From NCBI RefSeq assembly GCF_002813135.1, contig NZ_PHTY01000001.1:119501-183500 (forward strand): a stretch of 64,000 bases of DNA, read 5' to 3'. This DNA comes from Ulvibacter sp. MAR_2010_11. GTDB lineage: Bacteria > Bacteroidota > Bacteroidia > Flavobacteriales > Flavobacteriaceae. Numbering within the stretch: position 1 is the first letter of the stretch; every line of letters starts with the position of its first letter. A program made the translations under genes and the position numbers. Shown here one piece after another: positions 1 to 7,667 of the stretch. The notes below the pieces were generated by a model. It had not been told where the DNA came from and searched no databases. It saw only the letters and a program-made list of their open reading frames with translations.

Positions 1-4
1 ATTA

Positions 5-520
5 GTGGTTTTAATTGCGATCTACGCCACGCTGTTTCTGGGAGGTCAACTTCTGGATTTAATGGTTGAACGGCGAATAATAGAACAGGGTTTATTTTAC
101 TTATTCCTTCTATTATTCATCACATTCATAATTAGCGGATGGAAAAGTTCCAGAAATAGATTAGAAAATTGGATTTATGCTGGAGTGATTGCAGTTTATG
201 GCATGGCTTTGTTACGAATGGATATCACTACTTCTGAGCGCTCCCATATGATTGAATATGGGCTACTCTCAATTTTAATTTATGAAGCATTGATTGAAAG
301 AAAGCGCAATGGTGTGAATGTCAAAATACCAGTCCTGACTTCAATTTTGGGAGCTGGAACTATCGGATTATTGGATGAATGTATTCAGTATTTTTTATCC
401 TATCGCATTTTCGATATGGTAGACATTGGGTTCAATTATTTGGCATCTGCATTCGGAGTAATTACAAGTATTGGAGTTAGAAAATTAAAACAAGTTTTTA
501 CGAATTGGCAAATGAAGTAG
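5..520 (+). CDS. VanZ-family membrane protein (possibly 5'-truncated by the window edge)
   Basis: This is a small integral membrane protein of the VanZ family. The family is named after a teicoplanin-resistance protein, but the role of most members is unknown. Four hydrophobic segments are visible. The family signature is clear: ERSHMIEYG at residues 78-86, then LLDECIQ at 122-128, then VDIGFN at 139-144. The frame is still open at base 2, so the GTG at 5 may not be the true start and a few N-terminal residues may lie outside the window. A palindromic spacer begins about 17 bases after the stop. Family assignment is confident; function is not. Confidence 0.85.
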   Translation: MVLIAIYATLFLGGQLLDLMVERRIIEQGLFYLFLLLFITFIISGWKSSRNRLENWIYAGVIAVYGMALLRMDITTSERSHMIEYGLLSILIYEALIERKRNGVNVKIPVLTSILGAGTIGLLDECIQYFLSYRIFDMVDIGFNYLASAFGVITSIGVRKLKQVFTNWQMK

Positions 521-536
521 ATAAGAATATAAAAAC

Positions 537-707
537 TATACGCAACAACTCATATCGAAAATGGCTAGCAATGTCGAATCAGATTCTTTATCATCATAAA
601 AAACTATATTTTTAATCTAACTAAATGAAAAGCGGCTTCACCATTGCCCGCCCTTACCTATCCCGAGCTTGTTGAAGGGTCATAGCTGCGAGCGTGGGAA
701 TGCATAC
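537..707 (+). repeat. Cassette-type spacer A with a REP-like core
   Basis: Non-coding spacer between the VanZ and NTF2-like genes. Its left end (CGCAACAACTCATATCG, from 541) resembles the left ends of other spacers here. Its inner part runs from AGCGGCTTCACCATTG (631) through a degenerate copy of the widespread palindrome GAGCTTGTCGAAGG (665-678), then CATAGCTGCGAGCGTGGGAA (681-700). The same order of blocks recurs at 4402-4536 and, more weakly, at 20345-20420. No ORF or terminator is seen in it. Confidence 0.55.
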
Positions 708-753
708 GAAAGCAAATCAATAGAATTTAACAGTTGGCTAACAAAAAGAAAAA

Positions 754-1119
754 ATGGACTTAAATAAAGTGGTAAAACAATGGTTTAAAAAATGGGAAAA
801 AGGAGATTATCTCAACCTCCCTATTTCGGCAAATTTCACACATATAAGTCCCTTTGGCACTATAAACGGAAAGAAGACATATCTTGACTTGGTTAAAGAG
901 AATGAAGATAAATTCATTGGACAATATTTTGAAATACACGATGCAATTTATGAATCGAATAGGGCTTGTGTTCGATATACTGCCAATCAAGGAAAAGATT
1001 TTAGTTTGGACGTAAGTGAATGGTATTATGTAAAAAATAATCTGATTGAAAAAATAGTCGCATATTACCACATAGGCGACATACGCGAAGACAGAAACAT
1101 TGAAAACTACAATAATTAA
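754..1119 (+). CDS. NTF2/SnoaL-like small protein
   Basis: A soluble 121-residue protein with no signal peptide. Its length and pattern fit the NTF2-like/SnoaL fold: an N-terminal helix with KQWFKKWEKGDY, then alternating strands, a GKKTYLDLVKEN helix, and a C-terminal strand pair ending IEKIVAYYH. Such proteins are often small-molecule-binding or isomerase-like, but no catalytic pair can be assigned. It stands alone between two spacers, so there is no operon context. The family call is by overall pattern only. Confidence 0.6.
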   Translation: MDLNKVVKQWFKKWEKGDYLNLPISANFTHISPFGTINGKKTYLDLVKENEDKFIGQYFEIHDAIYESNRACVRYTANQGKDFSLDVSEWYYVKNNLIEKIVAYYHIGDIREDRNIENYNN

Positions 1120-1134
1120 ATAAATGTACGATAC

Positions 1135-1250
1135 GCCAACAATGGTTATAAGTAATAGCTTGTTTTCGTAGATTTTCAGTTTGGGATGCACTTACAAAGT
1201 TAAGTGCTAAACCAAGCAACTAATGATCGCCGCGACCGTTGTGCAACATA
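1135..1250 (+). repeat. Cassette-type spacer B (attC-like)
   Basis: A compact spacer 15 bases after the preceding stop. The left end is GCCAACAATGGTTATAAGTA (1135-1154). The conserved inner box AAGTTAAGTGCTAAACCAAG plus CAAC is at 1197-1220. The right end is GACCGTTGTGCAAC (1234-1247), partly complementary to the left end. Very similar boxes occur in the spacers at 9049, 10028, 12227 and 16724. This is the cleanest of the attC-like elements. Confidence 0.6.
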
Positions 1251-1407
1251 AACGTTTGAATACAGTGGTAGAAATTGTAACCGACCATTTATTAGTTTGG
1301 AAATAGGATTATCAGTTATTTTATCTGAACATTCTAAGGTCAAACTCTCAATTTTTGCAAGAAATGGAATACGCTCGGCAAGAGGCAATCATTGATGTGA
1401 CGCGTAA

Positions 1408-1617
1408 AAGAAAGAAGCTATTTTAGCTTATGACAAACTTTACAAAGATTTTAACCGAATTTTTGAAATAATTGAAGTGCAAATTTCAGATTCTCCGAAT
1501 AATCACCTGGAGAAATTTGAAAAAAAAAGGAAATTGTTAAAATGGCTTTTTAATTTTAAATATGAAAAGATTAAAAATCGTAATATTAATGTTTACTGTC
1601 ATTACAGCATCAAGTTT
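1408..1617 (+). pseudogene. Possible C-terminal gene remnant, unrecognised
   Basis: Between spacer B and the DJ-1 gene, a frame without a plausible start is open from 1408. It encodes a charged helical stretch beginning KEAILAYDKLYKDFNRIFEI and runs into the next gene in another frame. It may be the tail of a lost cassette gene. No family was recognised. The rest of 1251-1407 shows nothing interpretable. Confidence 0.25.
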
Positions 1618-2380
1618 TAAAGACACACACAAAGAACCACCATCTGAAAAAGTTTCAGATGAAAAAATTGAATTACAAAAACATAGACAAATGAAAATAT
1701 TATTCGTTCTTACATCTCACGATAAATTAGGAGATACTGGAAAAAAAACAGGATTTTGGGTTGAAGAATTTGCAAATCCATATTACACATTATTAGACAA
1801 AGGTGCAACTATTACAATTGCAACACCCAAGGGAGGGGCTGCACCCATAGATCCTAGTAGTGATTCGCCAGATGCTGCAACTGAATATACAGAACGTTTT
1901 GATAAGGATGCTGAAGCAAAAGAAAGAATTGCAAACACAAAAGTGTTGGCAGATATGAATCCGGACGATTTTGATGCTGTCTTTTATCCTGGAGGACATG
2001 GTCCGTTATGGGACTTGTCAAACGACAAGACTTCTATTGCTTTAATTGAAAAATTTAATAGTCAAGAAAAGCCCATTGCCTTTGTCTGTCACGCACCCGC
2101 AGCGCTAAAAAAAGTGAAAGGTGCAAATGGAAATCCATTGGTAAAAGATAAAAAAGTAACAGGATTTACAAATACTGAAGAAGAAGCGGTGGGACTTACT
2201 AATGTTGTGCCATTTTTAGTAGAAGATATGTTGAAAAAAAACGGAGGAATCTACTCTAAAAAAGAAGATTGGGCATCTTATGCTATTCAAGATGGAAATT
2301 TAATTACGGGTCAAAACCCAGCTTCATCAGAATTGGTAGCAGAATTATTAATAAAAAAAATAGACCATATTATTAAATAG
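1562..2380 (+). CDS. DJ-1/PfpI-family protein with signal peptide
   Basis: A type-1 glutamine-amidotransferase-like protein of the DJ-1/PfpI superfamily, close to the Hsp31/chaperone-protease branch (members are glyoxalases, deglycases or chaperones). A cleavable-looking signal sequence fills residues 1-18. The domain runs from about 44 to 270. Visible marks are the conserved Glu region GFWVEEF (64-70), PGGHGP (143-148), and the nucleophile elbow FVCHAPA with Cys166 followed by His167. Length (272 residues) suits an exported member. It is a single-gene unit between spacers. The superfamily is firm; the exact activity is open. Confidence 0.85.
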   Translation: MKRLKIVILMFTVITASSFKDTHKEPPSEKVSDEKIELQKHRQMKILFVLTSHDKLGDTGKKTGFWVEEFANPYYTLLDKGATITIATPKGGAAPIDPSSDSPDAATEYTERFDKDAEAKERIANTKVLADMNPDDFDAVFYPGGHGPLWDLSNDKTSIALIEKFNSQEKPIAFVCHAPAALKKVKGANGNPLVKDKKVTGFTNTEEEAVGLTNVVPFLVEDMLKKNGGIYSKKEDWASYAIQDGNLITGQNPASSELVAELLIKKIDHIIK

Positions 2381-2399
2381 TACTTATAAAAAACCAGTA

Positions 2400-2530
2400 G
2401 CTAACAATGCATAAGAGCAATAGCGGTTTGGATCTTAATTTAAACCGTTTTGCTTTTAATTAAGTATCTTGTTATTAGAAAGTAGCAGCTTTTTAATCCG
2501 CTAATGCTCATGAACTTGACCATTGGGCAC
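2400..2530 (+). repeat. Cassette-type spacer C (attC-like)
   Basis: Starts 19 bases after the DJ-1 stop. The left end GCTAACAATGCATAAGAGCA (2400-2419), followed by ATAGCGG, is imperfectly complementary to the right end CCGCTAATGCTCATG (2498-2512) plus GACCATTGGGCAC (2518-2530). The whole element can fold as one long interrupted hairpin. The middle (2430-2490) is AT-rich and non-coding. Confidence 0.55.
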
Positions 2531-2599
2531 AATTAAACTGTCTGTGTTCACATCCAATAAAATTCATGCCTATCGATTTTTTAATCAAAATCAACTATT

Positions 2600-3514
2600 A
2601 TGAAACCATTTAAACTCCTAACGTTCTTTTTGCTTTTTAGCCTATTGTCAGGTACTTTGTTGGGTCAAGACCGACTTCCTATTATCGACATGCATATGCA
2701 TATTGGTGCGCCATTAGACTTACCTGCTGGTGCTCCAGCTCCTTGTCTGCCTCAACCATGCGTTAGAAAGGGACAGGCAACAGCAGATTCATCTAATAAT
2801 CTTATAAAGACGCTCGAAGCAATGGATCGCTATAACATTGTCAAAGGGTTTCTAAGTGATGTTAATGTGAATGAGCTCCAAGAGTGGGCAAATGCAGCAC
2901 CCGGTCGCTTCATTTTATCCTCATTTATTCTCGATCCGGCTAATTCTTCTCTAGAGGAACTAAGAAAGGAGCTAAAGGCTAAACGAATGGGGGGAATTGG
3001 TGAGATCGGATCACAACTTATAGGGATGGCTCCCAATGATCCCCGGCTAGACCCTTATTTTGCATTGGCGGAAGAATTTGATGTTCCGGTTCTGATTCAC
3101 ACCGAGGGAATTGGTCCTCCATTGCCCAGCTTTCGTGCTTCTGCCGGTAGCCCTCTTTTACTTGAAGCAGTGTTGGTAAGCCACCCGAAACTGCGGCTAT
3201 TCGTGGAGAATTCCGGATATCCTTATCTAGATGAAATGATTGCCATGATGTACCAGTATCCACAACTATATGGAGATTTATCTACGATAACTTGGATTAT
3301 TCCACAAAGTGCTTTTTACGACTACCTGAAACGACTCATCGAAGCCGGACTCGGAAAACGATTGATGTATGGGTCCGATCAGATGCGCTGGCCTGAAATG
3401 ATTGGGAAAGGAATCGAAGCTATTGAAGAAGCTGATTTTTTAACGAACGAACAAAAAAGAGACATCCTTTATAACAACGCAGTCAATTTTCTGAAATTAG
3501 ATATGGAGCATTAA
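2600..3514 (+). CDS. Secreted amidohydrolase family 2 protein
   Basis: An amidohydrolase-2-type metal-dependent TIM-barrel hydrolase or decarboxylase, 304 residues, with an N-terminal signal peptide (about 1-22, ending LLGQ). Metal-ligand motifs are visible: DMHMHIG at 30-36 (His32, His34), a mid-chain VLIHTEG, and a late YGSDQ carrying the expected Asp. Export suggests a periplasmic role. Substrate cannot be read from the sequence. The gene stands alone between spacers. Two other amidohydrolases in this half of the window belong to a different branch. Confidence 0.85.
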   Translation: MKPFKLLTFFLLFSLLSGTLLGQDRLPIIDMHMHIGAPLDLPAGAPAPCLPQPCVRKGQATADSSNNLIKTLEAMDRYNIVKGFLSDVNVNELQEWANAAPGRFILSSFILDPANSSLEELRKELKAKRMGGIGEIGSQLIGMAPNDPRLDPYFALAEEFDVPVLIHTEGIGPPLPSFRASAGSPLLLEAVLVSHPKLRLFVENSGYPYLDEMIAMMYQYPQLYGDLSTITWIIPQSAFYDYLKRLIEAGLGKRLMYGSDQMRWPEMIGKGIEAIEEADFLTNEQKRDILYNNAVNFLKLDMEH

Positions 3515-3569
3515 GTACTAGTAAAGTATTTTAGCTGATTAAACATCGGATAGATTTAAACTGCTCACA

Positions 3570-3862
3570 ACAACACACAACGCTAACGGTTTTGTCTGTA
3601 GTAAGCTTGATGCTTCTCATTTAGAAAATCAATATCTTTAACTTAAAAAAAAAGCAAGTGGCATTGCCATTGCTGGGAAAAGCACGCTGCCACGCCGGTA
3701 GCGGATGCCAGCCCGACAGTTTATTCTGGCGGGTACGTTCGGGCGGGCTGCTGATTCGCACCCTGTTGCGCGGCTTTCAACATTTGCTCCGCAAATTTGG
3801 TTCCGTCCGAATCTCAGCCGCAAGTCGCCACAAACATTATATGAAACCGTTGACGGCAATTC
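3570..3862 (+). repeat. Cassette-type spacer D with GC-rich folded core
   Basis: The left end CACACAACGCTAACGGTTTT (around 3574-3593) pairs with the right end GAAACCGTTGACGG (3843-3856), which lies just before the ATG at 3866. Between them, about 3658-3835 is strikingly GC-rich against AT-rich surroundings. It contains nested inverted repeats, for example GCTGATTCG with CGAATCTCAGC, and ATTTGC-TCC-GCAAAT. Long ORFs over this segment look like chance products of the GC bias. Confidence 0.55.
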
Positions 3863-3865
3863 ACC

Positions 3866-4306
3866 ATGATAACCTTAGACTACGAACTTTTTGGAGCCGG
3901 TTGGGCCAATGTAACCATTGGGAATGGAAATTCTCAATTTACATTGTCATACTCCTATTTACACGATTCACTCAAAGAACTTGCGAAATCGGCTGTACAA
4001 ATAAAACATTCACAAAGCAGCACAATTGTCTTTGTTTTAGAGCCTGAAGAATGTCAATTGATCTTAAATAAATTAGAAACTAATAAATTGCGGTTTGAAT
4101 TAAGGAAGTATCCCGAATGGTCTGAATACAATTCAACTAGAACAAATTTTGAACTTTTGATGAGTGGTACCTGTACTGTGAATAATTACATCAATGAAGT
4201 TAGAAATATCTTGATAGGTATATTAGAAAAAATGAGCCCATCAGATTATAAAAAGAAATGGAAACTAAGCGATTTTCCAATATCAGAGTATGAACTCTTG
4301 AGATAG
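3866..4306 (+). CDS. Hypothetical protein, 146 residues
   Basis: Soluble and acidic, with no signal peptide and no recognised family. The N-terminal half looks beta-rich (TIGNGNSQFTLSYSYL), then a helix (LHDSLKELAKSAVQIK), then a second beta-alpha unit (TIVFVLEPEECQLILNKLE). This general pattern is seen in small immunity-like or DUF proteins, but that is only an impression. The start is 4-9 bases after the right end of spacer D, fitting a gene cassette. Coding status is supported by low-GC codon use that contrasts sharply with the preceding spacer. Confidence 0.65.
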   Translation: MITLDYELFGAGWANVTIGNGNSQFTLSYSYLHDSLKELAKSAVQIKHSQSSTIVFVLEPEECQLILNKLETNKLRFELRKYPEWSEYNSTRTNFELLMSGTCTVNNYINEVRNILIGILEKMSPSDYKKKWKLSDFPISEYELLR

Positions 4307-4307
4307 A

Positions 4308-4536
4308 CTACCAGCATCACCGATATCTGTAAAGCTAATTTTGCCTATTAGATGATATGTTGAACAAATAACCTACATTTATCTAACCGAAAATATTGAC
4401 CAAGCGGCTTCGTCATAGTCCGCCAGTACCGGATAGGTAATTGCCTGCATGGTTCGGGTGGGCGCTCGGGCGGGAGGCGTACCCCGTCCTGTTCTGAGCA
4501 TGTTAAAGGACCATAGCTGCACACATTAGTGGCAAT
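4308..4536 (+). repeat. Cassette-type spacer E with REP-like core
   Basis: The left end CTACCAGCATCACCGATATC begins one base after the preceding stop. The core AGCGGCTTCGTCATAG (4402-4417), a degenerate GAGCATGTTAAAGGACC (4495-4511) and the right end CATAGCTGCACACATTAG plus TGGCAAT (4512-4536) follow the same block order as spacer A. The next ATG is at 4546. There is no ORF or terminator. Confidence 0.55.
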
Positions 4537-4545
4537 TATAACAAA

Positions 4546-5751
4546 ATGCATAAAGGGAACAATCCTATATTACCAAAAAATAGAATTGAATTTCTAGATG
4601 CCCTTCGAGGCGTGGCGCTTTTAGGTATTATTCTAGCCAATATGGTAAGCTACTCACTCTTTCTATATTTGGCGGATCATCAACTTAACAATATCGGATT
4701 ATCTAGATTAGATAAGATCCTTGATTTCCTAGAACTGATGTTGATAGAAGGTAAATTTTACACGATATTTTCTATATTATTTGGAATAGGATTTTCAATA
4801 ATTATAGAGAGGTCAAGGTCAAAAAATCAGAATTTTATAAGATTCTTTTTGTGGAGAATGACATTATTAGCCTTAATGGGAGTAATTCATGCCATTTTCT
4901 TTTGGCATAATGACATTTTACTATTTTATGCCTGCTGTGGAATGTTACTAATTCCAATGTCAGGGCTTTCCGGTAGGACTATCCTCTTTATCGCAATTAT
5001 TATGTTTCTTGTTCCGCTGGGAATAAAGTTGACTTTTGGAACAACGGGAGACCTATTTTTACAGATTCAAAATCAACTATTTGAAAAATATGGGTTTACA
5101 GAAAGTAATAGAGTAGATGTATGGACAAATGGTAGTTGGATTGATATCTTACAATTAAATCTAAGCATGTGGTTTGGTCAATTTGAATACGTAATTGGTC
5201 ATGGCATGATCTATAAAATATTTGGAAGTTTTTTAATTGGATATTTATTTGGCAGAAGAAAGCTTCACGAAAGATTAGTAGAGCTTAAGCCGGATTTAAA
5301 AAAAATTGCTTTATGGGGTGTACTTATAGGCCTTGTACTAAATTTCATTTATGCATCAAACTTTTATACCGAATCCTGGAAATTGTCCCTATCCGAGACC
5401 TTCGGTATACTACCATTAAGTTTAGGATATATTGCTTTAACCGCGATATTCTGGCAGAGTGATCAATTTAAAAAAGGAATGTCGCTATTTGTTCCGGTTG
5501 GAAGAATGGCATTGACCAATTACATATTTCAAAGTGTTATTTGTACATTGATATTTTACAATACCGGTCTTGCGCTTGGAGCAGAATATGGGCCTTCTCG
5601 TTATTTACTGCTTGGACTTATTATATATGCGTGTCAAGTAATTATGAGTAAAGTTTGGTTAGCAAAATTTCAATACGGCCCACTAGAATGGTTATGGCGA
5701 TCGTTAACATATGGAAAAATTTTAAGTAACTTGAAAAATAAAAACCACTAA
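4546..5751 (+). CDS. DUF418 (YeiB-like) membrane protein
   Basis: A 401-residue polytopic inner-membrane protein of the DUF418/YeiB family, distantly related to acyltransferase-3 and heparan-acetyltransferase-like proteins. The N-terminus carries the typical RIEFLDALRGVALLGI signature (residues 13-28). Eight to ten hydrophobic segments follow, and the C-terminal part (from about 230) is the DUF418 domain with FVPVGRMALTNYIFQS. The length is normal. A transport or acyl-transfer role is suggested for the family but unproven. Its TAA stop lies inside the left end of the next spacer (CACTAACAATAAG), as is common for integron cassettes. Confidence 0.88.
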   Translation: MHKGNNPILPKNRIEFLDALRGVALLGIILANMVSYSLFLYLADHQLNNIGLSRLDKILDFLELMLIEGKFYTIFSILFGIGFSIIIERSRSKNQNFIRFFLWRMTLLALMGVIHAIFFWHNDILLFYACCGMLLIPMSGLSGRTILFIAIIMFLVPLGIKLTFGTTGDLFLQIQNQLFEKYGFTESNRVDVWTNGSWIDILQLNLSMWFGQFEYVIGHGMIYKIFGSFLIGYLFGRRKLHERLVELKPDLKKIALWGVLIGLVLNFIYASNFYTESWKLSLSETFGILPLSLGYIALTAIFWQSDQFKKGMSLFVPVGRMALTNYIFQSVICTLIFYNTGLALGAEYGPSRYLLLGLIIYACQVIMSKVWLAKFQYGPLEWLWRSLTYGKILSNLKNKNH

Positions 5752-5773
5752 CAATAAGTATGTGCCATATGCT
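5746..5773 (+). repeat. Left end of a degenerate cassette spacer
   Basis: CCACTAACAATAAGTATGTG (5746-5765), then CCATATGC, overlaps the DUF418 stop codon and matches the left-end pattern of the other spacers. No convincing partner right end is seen before the gene remnant that starts near 5903. The stretch 5774-5900 holds no ORF. Confidence 0.4.
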
Positions 5774-5902
5774 TTGGATTATTCTGTCAAGTTGATTCTA
5801 ACGTAACTGCGCTTTTTGTGGTTTTACATGCAAAAAGAACTTTCGGAGGTCTCCCTGAACCAACTTTGCGAAGTGACACGCCACTCAAATTCCGTTTGAT
5901 AC

Positions 5903-6166
5903 AAATGTACTTTTAAATATATTCCACTCAAATGCAAAGAAAGTAAGGATTATCTAAATAGACTTAATGAAGAATTAGTGAATGAGTTACAGACCGGCGG
6001 AGAGTTATTTTTATCAAATGCTATTGTAAATGAAATGTATAGTTTAAGAGATTGTATTGTTAATTTCAGGACTTCGAAAAATGATATTACAAAGATTATT
6101 GAAATTATAGTTAGAGAGGGAAGAAAGACTCATTCGAGATTACAAGAACGAAAAATGAATTCATAA
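5903..6166 (+). pseudogene. C-terminal remnant of a PLP-dependent decarboxylase
   Basis: An open frame running into the stop at 6166 encodes LNRLNEELVNELQTGGELFL, then SNAIVNEMYSLRDCIVNFRT and IIREGRK-like residues. This is the typical C-terminal end of group-II pyridoxal-phosphate decarboxylases (the aromatic amino acid/glutamate decarboxylase-type fold). The catalytic lysine and the whole large domain are absent, so it cannot be an active enzyme. A GTG at 5978 could still start a 62-residue peptide. It looks like the surviving tail of a lost cassette gene, just before another spacer end (about 6169-6190). Confidence 0.6.
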
Positions 6167-6227
6167 GGTGTTGCAACAACATATAACCCTTAGACAAATT
6201 GGTTGGGCACCATTAAAATAGAAAACA

Positions 6228-6857
6228 ATGAAAAATATTTTAGGAATACTCTTTTTGGTTTTTATCATTTCTTCTTGTAAAGGTCAAACTGAAAAGGTTA
6301 GTAATAGACTAATTGGAGGTCCATGTGAGGATTGTGATGCGGCTTTAGACTATAAAGTCTTGAATATCGACCCAGAACCGACTGTAACAATAAATGGATT
6401 TAACACGACCGATCCAAAAATCAAAATTACTGGAACCGTTTTGAAGCCTGATGGTAAAACACCGGCGGACAACGTGATTCTCTATGTTTATCAAACGAAT
6501 CGTAAAGGATTTTACGAACCCAGCGAAAACCCGGTCGGTTGGGAGAAAAGGCACGGAAAATTTCGGGGATGGATGAAAACAGGTTCCGATGGAAAGTTTG
6601 AATTTTATACATTCAGACCGGCACCATATCCCGACGGAAGAGAGCCAGAACACATTCATCTATACATAAAGGAGCCCGGTAAAAATCCCTATTATGTGGA
6701 TAATTATCTGTTCGATGATGACCCTATGCTAACCAATGAGGAAAGAAAGTCAATAGACAAAAGAGGTGGCTCAGGAATAATAGAATTAGAAAATAATAAT
6801 GGGATATTCTCTGCAAATAGAGATATTATTCTTGGATTGAATATTCCGGACTATTAA
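6228..6857 (+). CDS. Intradiol ring-cleavage dioxygenase-like lipoprotein
   Basis: A lipoprotein (lipobox ending at Cys17) with the beta-sandwich domain of intradiol dioxygenases, the non-haem Fe(III) enzymes that open catechol or protocatechuate rings. The four expected iron ligands can be proposed: Tyr96 (KGFY), Tyr134 (PAPYP), His142 and His144 (EHIHLYI). The early GGPCEDCDAAL motif (30-40) is common in the Bacteroidetes subgroup. At 209 residues it is close to a single catalytic domain. A secreted lipidated dioxygenase is unusual compared with the cytosolic catabolic enzymes, and no aromatic degradation genes are nearby. It may act on other substrates. Confidence 0.85.
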   Translation: MKNILGILFLVFIISSCKGQTEKVSNRLIGGPCEDCDAALDYKVLNIDPEPTVTINGFNTTDPKIKITGTVLKPDGKTPADNVILYVYQTNRKGFYEPSENPVGWEKRHGKFRGWMKTGSDGKFEFYTFRPAPYPDGREPEHIHLYIKEPGKNPYYVDNYLFDDDPMLTNEERKSIDKRGGSGIIELENNNGIFSANRDIILGLNIPDY

Positions 6858-6866
6858 TAAGAAGAC

Positions 6867-6961
6867 GTTGCACAACAATGGCCATTATATGAATAATGTA
6901 AAAAATAAAGCTATTTCAAGATTTATTGTTATTTTAATACTGAACATTAATCCATTTTAAA
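6867..6961 (+). repeat. Cassette-type spacer with clear left end
   Basis: GTTGCACAACAATGGCCATT (6867-6886), then ATATGAATAATG, follows the dioxygenase stop by 9 bases and matches the other left ends. A complementary right end is not obvious before the ATG at 6962, so the element is short or degenerate. Confidence 0.45.
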
Positions 6962-7420
6962 ATGAACACATTTTCATACTATTTCACATTCTTAGTGATA
7001 ATTTTTATTATCGGACCGAAGTCTGCTTTGGCACAGAAGCAAGATGAATATAAAGTTGTAGTAAATCACGAGGAACAATATTCGATTTGGCCGGTCAATA
7101 AAAATCCTCCCAAGGGTTGGCAGGAGACAGAGATACTTGGAAATCAAGCCAAATGTCAAGATTACATAGAAGAAGTTTGGACCGATATGCGGCCTTTAAG
7201 TATTCAAAAAATGAATTTACCTGAAAATACGGAGTACTTCGTAGTTATAAATCATGAAGAGCAGTATTCCATTTGGCCAAAAGAACTCGCTTTGCCAAAA
7301 AATTGGAAGCCAACAAAAATCCATGGAACCCTCTATCCTTGTGTGAAATACATTAAAAAAGCTTGGACAGATATGCGGCCTTTAAGTCAACGTAAAGGGA
7401 GAATGATTAGGAAAAACTGA
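6962..7420 (+). CDS. Secreted protein with two tandem MbtH-like domains
   Basis: 152 residues: a signal peptide (1-25, ending ALAQ) followed by two MbtH-like domains. Domain 1 (about 28-82) has NHEEQYSIWP (35-44), Cys65, YI (68-69) and WTDMRP (73-78). Domain 2 (about 90-143) repeats NHEEQYSIWP (97-106), Cys127, YI and WTDMRP (135-140). MbtH proteins are normally single cytosolic domains of 60-80 residues that bind and activate adenylation domains of nonribosomal peptide synthetases. Here the family core is kept, but the protein is duplicated and apparently exported. No synthetase lies in the window. The family call is strong; the function is unknown. Confidence 0.9.
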   Translation: MNTFSYYFTFLVIIFIIGPKSALAQKQDEYKVVVNHEEQYSIWPVNKNPPKGWQETEILGNQAKCQDYIEEVWTDMRPLSIQKMNLPENTEYFVVINHEEQYSIWPKELALPKNWKPTKIHGTLYPCVKYIKKAWTDMRPLSQRKGRMIRKN

Positions 7421-7667
7421 GAGGCCGTAAGCTTGAAGAATTATCAAATTTTTTAACAAAAAAGTTCGTAAATATGGTTTGTGACAACCTTTATTTTTTG
7501 AGAATACTAACCCCACACAAAATCATATATAAAAATTGCTCAAGACTTGGTTATCTTTAAATTCTCCCTACTTTTAAAAAACAATTAAAGCCGGAAGATT
7601 TGTGCTTCTAATGAATCGCACTTTTCTTACCGGGTGTATTCCATCAAATAAATCAAGGGAAAATCAA
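7421..7667 (+). other. Intergenic region with promoter-like element
   Basis: No convincing spacer ends are seen here. A -7-like TATCTTTA lies at 7552-7559. An in-frame ATG at 7602 would add 22 unconserved-looking residues to the next protein, and the ATG at 7668 is preferred. Confidence 0.3.

Noticed and set aside
760-1388. Minus-strand ORFs of 60-140 residues opposite the NTF2-like gene and spacer B
   Set aside because: They are shadows of the + strand gene with low-complexity translations and no start context.
3638-4047. Long ORFs in the GC-rich spacer on both strands (3658-4047 + and 3638-3859 -)
   Set aside because: They follow the GC-rich island, contain no recognisable domain and overlap the better supported gene at 3866. 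They are a composition artefact.
6962-7420. A nonribosomal peptide cluster around the MbtH gene
   Set aside because: No adenylation, condensation or carrier domain is encoded anywhere in the window.
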